Shown here: positions 48,991-61,500 of the stretch, in pieces
Position numbering within the stretch: the stretch's first letter is position 1
How the letters are laid out: every line of letters starts with the position of its first letter
Origin: Lithospermum erythrorhizon
Taxonomy: Eukaryota; Streptophyta; Magnoliopsida; Boraginales; Boraginaceae
DNA length: 64,000 nt
Assembly: GCA_019722365.1 (NCBI GenBank)
Contig: JADFUC010001513.1
Span: 62,001-126,000, forward strand
Reading direction: 5' to 3'
The notes under the pieces: model-generated
Database searches by the model: none
What the model was told of the DNA's origin: nothing
What the model saw: the letters and a program-made list of their open reading frames with translations, nothing else
Made by a program: the position numbers and the translations under genes

Positions 48991-51900
48991 CTTAGAAACA
49001 AATAATCAAACAAACGAATGTGGAAATCACAAAAAAAAAAAAAAATTGATAAAATAGTAAAATTTGTTATTCTCACGTTATAAATTTTGATTAACAAATT
49101 TTTAAATTGTGAAGTCAAATAGTTTTGTATATCTTTTAGTAATCGAGGGAGTATAATATTTAATAAAAAAATATCAATAAAAAGAATTTGAAATATATTT
49201 TTCAATATAAATTATTATATTTATATTATCAAAATATAATAATTTTATCGCATTTTAATAGTAACAATATAATTTCAATTTAAATCAAAGTTATACGTAT
49301 ATCAGTTAAGTCAATTACAAATTCTTAACTTTACCTCTAAAAATCAAGTATTACATGTTAAGCATTCTGCATTCAGCAAAGAAAAGTGTGTAATTATATT
49401 CTATTTACGTAACCACCGATCACCATGAACAATGTAAGCTGGTATATATATATATATATATATATATACGACAAGCTTCTGGGCTCCTGATTCTACTTGG
49501 CTTTTTTTAATTTTTTGAAACTTTTATCGGGTTTTTTAAACACACAAATCATTTCTTTGCCTCGAAATTAATCTTCGCCTGAATCGGTTCTATTGACGCT
49601 TGCCATGTGATGCTACTTGCCTTGGCTCGGGTTCGGCTTTTCTTGCTTTATAACAATAATATAATATAAAAAGTTTGGTGGATTTCTAAATTAGTACTCA
49701 TGTGATTTTAAACTTAAGTAGTTATAACTAAAAATATCACAAATATATATATATATATATATATATTTTTTAACGAAAATAAATATATTTTGGCTTCGGG
49801 CTTCGGCTGCTTAAAACCTAAACCGATTAATTGTTGTCGGTTTGATTTTTTTCTTACCATTTCGGTTCGGTCTCATTTTTTCTCAAACCAAATCGGTAAA
49901 AATTCTGTTCAGTTTGGTCGGTTTTTTGGTTTGAACCGAACCTATAACATCCCTAATATATATAAGTAGCATGATGAGAGTGCTGAACAAATGTTAGAAG
50001 TGTAAGGAGAGTTGCACAAAAGTGTAAATATTGTGTGCTTCGAAAAATCCCGGCCTAAGTATTTATCCGTAAAGAAATCGGACTAGTTCCAATCCAAAAA
50101 ATGTTATCCGGTCATTTATCGGTCCACTTCGGATAGGCCCAATAATGTAACAATCTAGTCAATACCATGTCCGAACAGGACCACTAACATCAAATTTGGA
50201 CTGAACGCTCACCCGAGATCTGTAGCTAACAACCCGATCCGAGTATCCACCCAAAAACTTTACCCGATTCCAATATTGGTCCTGTCTAGATAGACCCGAT
50301 ATTCTTAACAGGCGGTTATCAGGATATGCCATAATTCGGACCGGTAACAGAACTAGATGCCTGCTTGTGAGTATGTGACCAATAATACGTGTTTATTGTG
50401 TAATTAGGAATAATAGTTTTAGAGGTTTGACAAAAATTATTATGATTATCGTCTACCTGTCCATTAATTCTATTAAATTTTGATAATTAGATAAAGATAA
50501 AATACATATCCATTCAAGTGTTCTTGACATCCGGATATCAAGTCGAACCAGGTATTCGGTTTTTAAAAAATCCATGTGCTAGTTTTCAAGCATGAACAAG
50601 TTTATCCCAATTTCAAATCTTTCTAAAGAAAAAAACCCTATTTCAAATCAGCTTAGAATTTACTTTCAAGCTTGATTATGATCCGAGTCGCATCCCGCAT
50701 CGTGAGATTTCATTGGTGCGTGATTCGAGGCCACTGAGGAATTAGTGAGCGCAGGGAACATCTCGGGTTCCTCTTAAAATTCTAAAAATAAAATTTTTAC
50801 TATTGAGAAATGAAATTTTACCATTCGTTTATTCAAAAATTAAGTTATTTCCCCTCCCTAAGTTTGCATATTTTTCTTCATTTATACATATTAGTTCTTT
50901 CTCAGCCTTCTTATATAAATTTTTGGTTTCTCGCTTACCAATTTGAGGTGTATACTTAATCGACTGCTCTTGACCACTTAATTCACCGCCAGCTTAGATT
51001 ACAACTATATTTAGTTGTCCGATCGGGTGAATATAATTCCACGATAGAGATTTTCCATGATGAAAATTTTGGCCCATTTTACCCTTACCGAGTGTACGCA
51101 ACATGCGCTTAAACGGGTCAAGGTTTCAGATACCTTGGCGCAATCGAAATATACACTCAATGCTGTTATTTGCTGGTTTTCCACAATGATGCAAATACAC
51201 ACCAAAGTGATTGCCACTACACTACATTACACACACGCTAGAAAATATTTTGTTGGTATTTTTTTTGTTTGTTTTATAATGTTTATACTCTTATATAATG
51301 AGTCAGTTTTCTGCGAATTCTAAGATTAATTATGTTATTTTTTGTTTTATAAGTATTAATTGAAGTTAAATTTATTGTAGTAAATAATTAATATATTTTG
51401 TTTGAAAATTAATTTGTGAAATTATTTGTGTTAGGAAATTTTACAATATGCAATTATAAATCGAGTTACTTGTAGCGTTCCGCCTTCGGTTTCAAAACAT
51501 GTTGCACACGGCCTCGGTAATAATTTGTTAAAGAAACCAAGATAGTTAATAACATTATTTAATTTGTGCAATCTGTACTCCACATTAATCGGACGCATTT
51601 TGTCTATTTTAAAATTATTATCTTCATTTCAAGGGGATCAAGTGGTCTCGCTGATCACCCATGCTGTTCTTGGGCCTCCCTTTTTCGATCATCTACAAGA
51701 AAGCTGGCCTTGCTTTCGATCATCTAACTTTAAAGTTTTTCCAAAGTAATCTGCTTTTCATCCAAATTTCTGTTAAATACAAATTTTTATCTATGCCAGC
51801 CATTTTATTATCACTTAAGTGGTCGATAAAGTCCAATTATTAAAATTTTAAACTTCTTTAAAATTAAAACAAAAATAAAAAATAATTTAATCGGGTTCAT

Positions 51901-52857
51901 CAATAATCAAGGTAACATGATATTTTTTGGCACATTCGATCAAAATGAACCCCCGTGAGTAACGCCACGCAGGTACAATACTCAATTCAACTAGAGCGCA
52001 TTTTAACGTGAAAGTGCTCAAACATAATATACTAAAGCGCTTAATGCAGTCATTTCATATCGAATATACCGACAAGATTTCTAGCTTACAGATTTCTTTA
52101 TACTGCGAACTCCACTAAAAAGAACATGAAGTGTACACTTGTTAGATATTTGAGGCCTAGCGTACTGATAAGGATAAATGGGCCAAAAACCTTGCTGCGA
52201 AAATTTGTAATTTAGTAAAACAGCTTTCTCTCAAAACTCTCACCTCCATACGTAACTATCTATCTCCCCATAAAATTTAATGTCAATATCTAGGTTCCAA
52301 ATGACCCAAGGCCCAATCACATTATTAGTTGAAACAATTGTTTCAAAACACCTGTCTCAAAAACAAATGCAAAATTATTTCTGTTCCAAAGTCAATTTTT
52401 CAGAAAAGATTATGAAAATATTAAAAATGAGATTTTATTTAAAATTTAAAAATAAATATAATTAATACATGATATATACATTTAAACTAATCATAGATAA
52501 TCTTTTATTCAAACTATTGTCAAATAAATTCTTACTTAAAATGAGATTTTAATAATTTATTAAAGAAAATCTGTAAGGGATAAAAAGTTTTGATGATTTC
52601 AAATGAAAAAATCATCAAAAATATATTCTAATTAAAAATCAATATATACACACACCCAAATAAATGATTTTTAAAGATCGAACGACTATTTTGTTTCAAT
52701 ATAATTTCGTAACTACTTTCATAATTTAAAAAATGTATGACAAAATAATCATTTTACCCCTCAGACGAACACTATTTTGGTGTGTATAACAGATATAGAA
52801 CACACGTTTATTTAAGATTGTAATTAAAAATTCCGAAAAGGTTGGTTCATCTACACA
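48991..52857. other. Intergenic between IQD and HGLS genes
   Basis: Two (TA)n runs (49,443-49,468 and 49,744-49,766) bracket sequence dense in CGGTTTGG/AACCGAACC words (to 49,950); a similar texture continues at 50,040-50,360 (ATCCGGTCATTTATCGGTCC). These look like old low-complexity repeat relics. The left part should hold the IQD promoter and the last few hundred bases that of the HGLS gene. The open frames at 51,011-51,323 overlap on both strands and show no domain. Confidence 0.45.
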
Positions 52858-55800
52858 ATGATGAAATTATATTCTTCTTCATCAACTTTCTTGATCAAAC
52901 CATCTCTGTTTACTTCTTCTAAACTCTTCAAAAATTCCAATTATGTCACTTTCTTGAAAAGTATTGAAGTTTTTCCTAGGAATTTGATGTCCCAAAGAAA
53001 AGATGTTTGTAGTTTATCAGTTGCATCTGCCTCTAGAGCTGAATATGATGATCAAGAGTCTAACTTTAAGGTACCCTTTTGTTCCATATGTATACTTAGT
53101 GTGTTTTGTGGATTATCAATTCAAGTATCATTCATTTTTTTTATTATGGGTATTTTTTGTTTTTTTTTATTTGTGCTGTGAATTTAGCTTCAAGATGATC
53201 ATCATGATTCTAACTTTATGGTACCTTTAATTTATCGAAAAATTTAATTTTATTAAATTTTTTTTTTAAACTATAGTTATTCTTTTAAAATTATGTTGTT
53301 GGCCCTTAAATTTTTATATTTTTCTTTTTAAGTATGATATCAAGTAATTCGCATTTTTATAAAAAATTATGGTTCGTCACTGAATTGGTACCCTTTTTCC
53401 ATATGTATACTTAGTGTGTTTTGTGCATTACGAATTGAAGTATGATTTATTTATTTATTTACGAATATTATAGTTTGTATTGGTGCTTTATATTAGCTTA
53501 AATAGGAATAAACTTTATGTATCATCCTAGTTATTTCCAATAATTAATTACTTTCTTGTATGTAGAAAACTCTATGTGATTTGTATTAGTGCTCTGAATT
53601 TAGCTCTAATAGGAATAGTTTTGGTATTAGTGCTGTGATTATGAATTGAAGCATACTTGATTACTGTGATTTCCCAGTAGTTGAGAGTTGTTGAACCGAC
53701 TCTTTTGAATTGTGAAATTGCAACAAATCTTAGAAGTTTATTTGTGCTTGTTTAGTTATGCAATGTTGCAAGTTATGGGTTGGGATCTGTGTTCTGTTTT
53801 TCAGGGCAATGAAGCATTCTTGAGGAGTGTGTTGGCAACTACAGAATCGGTTTACTTGAACAGAAATCCTACTGCTAAAGCTATATTGAAGCTTGTTCAT
53901 TCTGCTGATGGAGAGAGGATTTGCTATGATCATTTTGCGTTTCGCACTTTTGGGGTACATTTTTTAACATGACTTTTTTTGTTGTTGTTTTTGCTTGATT
54001 TTGTTTTACTTATTGATTCATCATTCTCTGAATAGTAATTGAATTGCATCTAGTTTAATAGCTTTTTGACTTGAGATTTTTTTTTTGTCTACATTCTGCA
54101 ACTTGTTTCTTTTGAAGACCTTTTGATTTTATGTGACCTCTTGTGAGGAAAATGTAGAGATTTAACAGAAATTGTATTATCATTCTGTTATGTGACTGAA
54201 ACTCTGAACTAATTTGCAACTCATTTTGAAAAAAATTGGATTGCAACTAGTACAAATTGACTAAGAATATGTGTTCATTTCTCCGCTTTTTTGGTAGGTG
54301 GATGGGCATGGGATTGATTCTATTGCTGAATTTTTCCTGGATTTTGGCTATGTCAGACGTGAAGAATTGAGATTCCCGGCAAAAAAACTGAAAGCGTATT
54401 GGTTTTCTCCACCTAAGGTTGCACATTCTAATGACGGCAGTGGTGTCAATGGGCCCTTACCTAGGATATTTATATCCGAACTTCTTGTAGATCAAATGAG
54501 TCCTCAGGCTCAGGTTAGTTTGGTGTATGGTTATCACCCGTTTCTCAGATGTGAACAATGCGCCACACCTGAAAGTATCCTCTGTCGATACCTTTGTTTG
54601 ATGGATGATATTGTTTGTGTGGACTTAAAGCATAAGGGAACTACTGATTATTTTGATTCTGTGTTAGATTTAATTTTCTCCTCTCTTTATTTAAGATCAT
54701 AGTATCATACTACAGACTACTACCGGTATTGCAATCTTCATACAAACTCAGAATATCATAATAGTGTTCTGTTAGTTTGGCCTACTCACGATGCAGAGGG
54801 ATGATGTTGTTGTTAATCATGTATCCTGGAGGACGCTTACTTACATCAGTCTCTTATCCCTTTCCTCTCTGTTTTGAATTTGGTTTAGTCAATTCAGATG
54901 TGTTCTTGCTTCAAAGTTGATTAGTCTATTGCAGTGCTCTATCTTCTAAACTCCACATATGCATTTACGCCTTACGAAGTTCAATAAATCATGCTACATG
55001 AACAATCAAGATAAATGATGTGAAGTAACCTTAATAGGCTAAAAACATGTAACGTCTTTGGTACTCGTGGAAGTTGACACCACCAAAACGAAGGGGGTGG
55101 AGGGGCTGGTTGAGAACCATCTAATGTGTAGCATGAAGATAGAGTGTTACTTAAGTTATCTCTCTGCCAATTTGACTTAACATATGAATCTTTCACCATC
55201 TCCTCTTTTCCCAGCTAATCTCACTGATTATCTGGATCACTTGAAAATAAAGTTGTTTCATGCTACTTGTTGTTTCTTGTAATTTGTAGGAGATAATCAG
55301 AAAGTATACCAAAATGTCTGGTCCTGGCTATAAGTATTCACCTATAGCAAGTGCTCTGGGATATCTGACGTGGGAGAAGCCCTTGTATTCAGAATTCCAG
55401 CAGCTGGCTAGGTATAAAATACAAGTATTCACTTACTATTGCAATTACTCATGGATTTAGCATTTTCCTGGTCATCTGTCATTTCTGTTACTTATAATAA
55501 TGTGGCGCATGTTTAGATTCTCACATTTTTAGGTCTTACATTTATTAGAACAAAATCCTGTTACAACTTTGTTATTCCTCCACAAATTGTAAAATGTCAA
55601 TCGAGGATTGCATATCTTAACCCACTGTTCTTGGATCCTCACATGCTTGTGTTTGACCAGGGAAAGTGAATATGCTGCATGGACGGTTGTAAATGGATAT
55701 GCCTTGAATCATCTAACCATATCCACTCATCAGTTGAGATCGAAATTGAGAAACATAAAAAATCTGAATAAGTATATCGAGGACAATGGCTTCAAGTTAA

Positions 55801-57063
55801 ACTCTGAAGGGGGAATGCTGAAGGGTAAGTAAATATTACGATGAATGCATTCTGAAGCTCAATTGTCACAAGTTTGGTAACGAATTAATTCTTCTATTCT
55901 CATAAGATTATGCAGGTGCATCTGTGTATGCAAGCGTCCTTAAACAATGAAGTAAAATGAAGAATCGACAATATAATAATTTCTCCACTGTTAACAGATT
56001 AAGAATGTTTTAGTTGAAATGAAGCTTCAGTTGCATAGGCTTAGCTAAGTTCAAAATTAAGGCTTGTCACTTGTGATTTTCACTCTGAACCAATTGTTAT
56101 TTGAATACCTAGTAGTGTTTTCTAATTGACAGTCTACAGTTACTACTTAACTCCTTCGGGTGAACCTTCTCTTTTGTGCCTAAGATTAAGTTTAACTTTT
56201 TGTTCTTCTTTTTTACTTTTATCATCAGAATGTTTTGAAGATAGGCCACTCTTTCTACATCCTCTTGTGATTTTGTTGTTACATTCATAAACTAAAGCTG
56301 TTCTCTTCCCTCTTATTCTTGGCCTGAGAAAAATGTATATCAATAATGGAAGAATGACTCACAATCTGATTTCCTTCTCAGTGAGCCCTGATGGTCTACT
56401 TCTTCAAAGTTCAACTGTGGCAGACTCTGTTTCTTTCCAGTTTTCTGATGGGATCACGGAATCAGTGCCTTCTTCGTACATCGAGTTCGCTGAACGCCTC
56501 ATATTGCCTCAGTTCCAAGATTTACCAGAGAAAGAGGTCCGTCACTATTTCCTTGAAAACTTTCCTTTTAGTGTAGATTAATTTCACTCTCTAAGCTTGG
56601 AACTTGTAGCCTTATAGCTTAGAGCTTATATATCACTCGCTAAGCTTATAGCCTTTTACACATCTTTGTCCTCCTAACTCAAAAACGTGGTAAGAGCTAA
56701 TATATGCGGCTCCTCCATGTAACGGAAATCTGTGTGTATCAACACAGCCTTGCGGAAAAATATATCCCTGAAATCAACTCATTCATGAACTATCATGAAA
56801 GCAGTATCATACGGAACTAAAGATGTAATGGTATAACTTTTAGATCAACCCCATTTTAGTCATTTTGTTGTCGTCCAATGCTGCCTGCTTCCTGAAACCT
56901 TCATTTGGTAACTTAAAGATGTATATTATTTGTCATTTGACTGACCACTTCTGTACATGGATAGGTGAAGGAATTTCATAGGCGAGATGGATTTGAAGTC
57001 GGAAATGCTGACAAGATATTCGAGAGCACCTCCAGAGATCAATTAACTCGAAGGGCTGCATAA
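52858..57063 (+). CDS. HGLS: DUF1338 protein: 2-oxoadipate dioxygenase/decarboxylase (HGLS/FLO7)
   Basis: Seven exons: 52858-53070, 53805-53954, 54298-54513, 55290-55411, 55661-55824, 56382-56536, 56965-57063. Splice phases close to 373 codons with TAA. Residues 1 to about 60 are rich in Ser, Lys and Phe with few acids, a likely plastid (or mitochondrial) targeting peptide. The body matches the DUF1338/HglS family. His114 and Arg118 (YDHFAFRTFG), His251 (YALNHLTI) and Glu323 or Glu326 (SYIEFAERL) fit the Fe(II) ligands and substrate arginine of the family. These enzymes convert 2-oxoadipate to D-2-hydroxyglutarate in the last unknown step of lysine breakdown; the rice member is FLO7, needed for peripheral endosperm starch. 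Length fits plant homologues. The first of two adjacent ATGs was taken as start. Intron 1 is long; no TATA box was fixed. Confidence 0.93.
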
Positions 57064-57779
57064 TAATATGTTAAAACGCTCTCGTTTATCAATCCTGTTT
57101 CACCTGATATGGTTGTCCATGATATGGAACTTGTGCAACTTGTATGTATGGTGCAGTAATGAAGTTGTTCTGCTTATAGCTAAAATGGTGGTGTAACATA
57201 AAATTCCAAATTGCCTTATCCAGTTAATTTTCTTTTAGACATGAATTGCATTTTAGCTTAATCACCAACTATTGCACTCCAGTGTCCAGCTTTCATGATA
57301 TGTTAGGTGTGCTTATGGTATGAGCATGGAGGTAAAACGATAATGGAATATTATTATAATTTGATCGAGCTCAAAGTTTTAAACCTGATGGACAAAAATA
57401 ATGGTTATGGGTCTCTACTAACAGTTTCGGTTGGTCCCGAGTCAAGTACATATCAAATTTTTTTTTATTTCGAACCAATTTTAATTTTAACTCAGTACTC
57501 AAATCTATATGGAGCTGAGTTTCGGATAGGTTCGGTTTGGAATCGAATCGTCCAGGTATAAGGTATAATAAAATTCGGACCGATTCTTCTCGATAACTGC
57601 CATCATGTGATGCATTAAACCCAACAACGTACGGAGTATATATAGTTAACTGGCGCCTAAATACGAATATGCTTAAAGAATGTTCCCAACAACTCTTAAA
57701 CATAAAAAGAATCTTAAATGACTTCAATTTAAAGCATATGCAATTCCTTTATACAAAAAAAAAAAAAACCAAACCATTT
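57064..57779. other. HGLS 3' flank, no gene seen
   Basis: The first ~250 bases are probably 3'UTR. 57,430-57,600 carries GGTTCGG/CGAATCG-type words like those at 49.8 and 50.2 kb. A poly-A run sits at 57,757-57,768. The open frames at 57,307-57,727 on both strands are not supported. Confidence 0.4.
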
Positions 57780-58505
57780 TGTATGATTTGTTAACATTCA
57801 AAAAATATATATCTCATTTATATATAAACTTTACATTTTTTGTTCCTAAGATCCATAATATCTCAAATTTTAGTTTTTTGGTTGTTGAATTTTTTATATA
57901 TATTATTGATAAAGATTCATTCTTTACATTTTTTGTTCAAAGATTCATAATACCAATCACAAGCAAAACAAGATTTGGGTTTTAAGTTAAATAAAAATTA
58001 ATGTTTGGTTTTAATGGAAGTTTAAGAAAAATAAATTGGAATTCAAATTTGGGAAATTCATATGTTAGTTTTTTGGTTGTTGAAAGAATTTAGATCTTAT
58101 TGATAAAAATTCAATCTTTATATTTTTTGATAAAAAAATCCATAATACCAATTACCAATCACAAGCAAAGCAAGATTTAACTTATAAACTAAAGAAAATT
58201 AGTTGGGTTTATTGGGAAGTTTAAGAAAAAGAAAATGGAGTTCAAATTTGGGAAATTCATATTTAAGTTTTTTGGTTGTCCTTTTTGTTGAAAGAATTTG
58301 GATCTTATTGATAAAAATTGAATCTTTACATTTTTTGATAAAAAATCCATAATACCAATCACAAGCAAACCAAGATTTAGTTGATTTAGTTTCTAAACTA
58401 AAGAAAATTAGTTGGGGTTTTAAGAAATTCAAGAAAAAGAAACTGGACATCAAATTTGGGACAATTGAGTTATAGTTTGTTGGTTGTCTTGTTTGTTGAA
58501 GGGGT
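57780..58505 (+). repeat. ~200-bp tandem repeat at the 5' end of the GOLD-domain gene
   Basis: Units share TCAAATTTGGGAAATTCATA, TTTTTTGGTTGT, TTATTGATAAA, TTTACATTTTTTGATAAAAA and ATCCATAATACCAATCACAA. CAAATTT anchors fall at about 57,865 (diverged), 58,044, 58,242 and 58,450, giving periods of roughly 180-208 bases. The last unit continues as TTGTTTGTTGAAGGGG and TTGATAATA directly before the ATG at 58522. The region is probably promoter and leader of that gene. Confidence 0.8.
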
Positions 58506-58521
58506 TGTTTGGTTGATAATA

Positions 58522-61500
58522 ATGGCAGAGGGGTTGGTGCCTATTACTAGAGAGTACTTAGCTGCTTATTATGACAAGTATCCATTTCCTCCTCTCTCTT
58601 CTGATGTCTCTGGTCTCGTCGATGAGCTTCGCTCTCTGGCTGCTGATATGCATAAGGATTTGCCATTGACTTCAGGTAACTAAGTACATTTTGTTTAGAA
58701 ATAAATGAATTTTCTTTGAGTGTTGATTGTGATTTGATTTTTTCCGTGTCCCGTAGCGTCAAAGATTTTATATTCTATGACTATTGAATTAATGGAATAA
58801 ATCAAAATGGATCGTTATACTAGTTAGGCTTATTATCTATTGTGAAGTAGTAGATACGTTTATACCACTTGTCAATTCGAAACAGCCTCACTGCAGCTTA
58901 TGTGGGTACACAGATACTATTCGACCCTTATCCCTGCTGCTTAGGTGGACCACCTTAAGATGCAAGTACGTTGAGTTGAGTAGTTAATAATGATTTGATC
59001 AAATGGAGAATTAATTTGCTGGAATTTGGAAATGTATAACTGAATTACAGAAACCATATGAGATGTGTTTATTAAATTTGGATTATTGTTAATTCATAGT
59101 TGAAAGATGGAGGGAAGTTACAGTTTTAATTCATAATATGTATGGACTTCCAGAATAGTCTAGTCTCAGTCTAGTCAATTCATATTGCCATATTTAGTAT
59201 TTTTTGGACTAAATATTACGGAGTAATACATATATAGTGTGGTAAGGTCTAATGGTTTTCGTTGGAATCTTTAAATTACAATTCTTGAACTGCTAGGGTA
59301 AACTCTAATATAGTTGTATTGGTTGCTGGTATATCAGGAGAAACTACAATAGCACAAGAAGCCAACTGCGAGCCTCCCCATAAAATTGATGAAAATCTAT
59401 GGAAAAACCGAGAACAGATTGAGGAAATCATCTTCTTGTTAGAACCTTCTCATTGGCCAGAAGGGGTGAGAAAATTACTTTGTTTTCCAAATTTCTGCCT
59501 TCTATCTAGACAAATTACATATTCTTAATATCACACGACTTCTTAACGTTTACATGTTAATGTTATTGCTATCGTTGAGCTCAATGAAGTTTACCGATGT
59601 GACTTGTGAACTCAATGATACAGGCTAAATATATGTATTTGTCTGCAAATCACAGCTTCAACAGCCCTCAACGCCAGAAGATGCTGAATTTGCTTCTCTT
59701 CTTGGCAGCTATAAAGAAAAATTTCAAAATACCCTGAAAACATTAGTATTTCTCCAAAATAGGAACTCGGAATATGTATTCAATACGGGTAAGCTATTAG
59801 CCATCTCAAAATCTTTGTAAATTTGTTTTACTTTCCTGTGCTGGCTTGCCTAAGTTCTGATTAACAAATGGGAGTGTAGCCCTTTCATATTACATTCCCT
59901 TGCTTATAAGGGTGTCTTCAAGTTTTAGGATGTGCTCCTTGTTCCAATCTTATTATTGCAGTACAACATTAGCTATCTGTGCAGAAGTTAAGGCATATGA
60001 AGTTGTGTCTATCAGAGCATTACTCGTCTGTGAACGATGATCTGTTATGCACCTTCTATTTTTGAGTAACCAAATAGAAAGTTTAGCCTTTTCCTTCCCT
60101 TGGTTATAAGGCCTTTCTTATGTTGATACTTCATCGATATATTAGCCTCATTATCAGTCAATGATACGAGTGTACTTGTGACCAGCATCTTTATCATATT
60201 AAGACCCGAGCTGTAGCATTTGGGAAGTACATATATCAATATATCAATCAACTGGATGAGCTCTAATATACACTGAAGGAATTACTCAATCTAATAATCT
60301 GTTGAAGATGATATCCTAGAGGTTTTTAGCAGTTAGTTATACGTCAGTTATTTGCACACACGCAAAAAAAAAAAAAAAAAAAAAAAAAATTGCACTAACT
60401 TCAGATGTTGATTGAAGAATGAACTGAATTGGTTCTGTTGCATTTGCCAAAAATACAAAAACAACATCAGACTCTTTTACTGAGTGCCAATCTACTTGAT
60501 TTTTAAGAAGTTTAGTCGATATATTGTGCCTCAAATGCTTATTTGTTCTGCTTTCTTCCTTCTGAAGTCGTTTCATGATTAATTTTGTAGTTATGACTTA
60601 TATGCCACAAGATTTTCGAGGCTCACTAATCAAGCGCCAGAGAGAGAGATCTGAGAGGAATAAGCAGGCTTTAATAGATGCTTTGGTCAAATCTGGTGGA
60701 ACTATTCGTGAACAATATGCTCTTCTGTGGAAACAACAGATGGAACGGTAACTTTCCTTGATCCATCCTTTTTTGATAAAAACAATGCCAATGGTTGAGT
60801 ACGACCTCTGATGAACTGCTGTAAATACAGGAGGAGACAATTAGCTCAGCTTGGTTCTGCAACAGGCATCTACAAAGCTTTAGTCAAATACTTAGTTGGA
60901 GTGCCGCAGGTATACCTTTTTATCTTCTTTCAATGTTCAGGAACTTTAGCCCCCTTGTATCATTAGTGGTTATCGTTATGTTATACTGCTCTTATGTTAT
61001 TCTTCATCTACTGGAGTCCAACTTGTTAGGAATTCTACACACGTTAAAACAACTCAGGATCATGATATCATATTCTTGTATTCATTTGATAGGTGCTGCT
61101 GGATTTCATACCTCAAATAAATGATGATAAAGGGTATCATTTTTTGCCTGAATGAAATGAATAGTAATTGCTCTAAACATGCTTTGACATCATTCTGGCA
61201 AGTAATGCTAATTCAAAAGACATCTCCAGGCCAATGGAGGAGCAGCGCCAACGATATGGACCGCCTTTGTATAGCCTTACAACTATGGTTCTTAACATTC
61301 GGCTATCTTTAACTCTACTGTGGGAGCATTACGAAATTAAAAAACTGTAAGTGGTGAAGATGTGGATAGTTAATCTATGAATTTTAATTACCTTATTAAA
61401 GTAACAATTATGATTACCTTCTGCTGATCGTTTGGTGCTTCTTCAATGTTCTCCCTTCACATGCTTTCGGCAGAGATAAAAAACAATTTTCAATCCTGGA

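Noticed and set aside
51011..51323. Overlapping open frames on both strands
   Set aside because: They are mirror frames of one another and show no recognisable domain.
57307..57727. Open frames on both strands after the HGLS gene
   Set aside because: Repeat-like composition (GGTTCGG words) and no splice or domain support.
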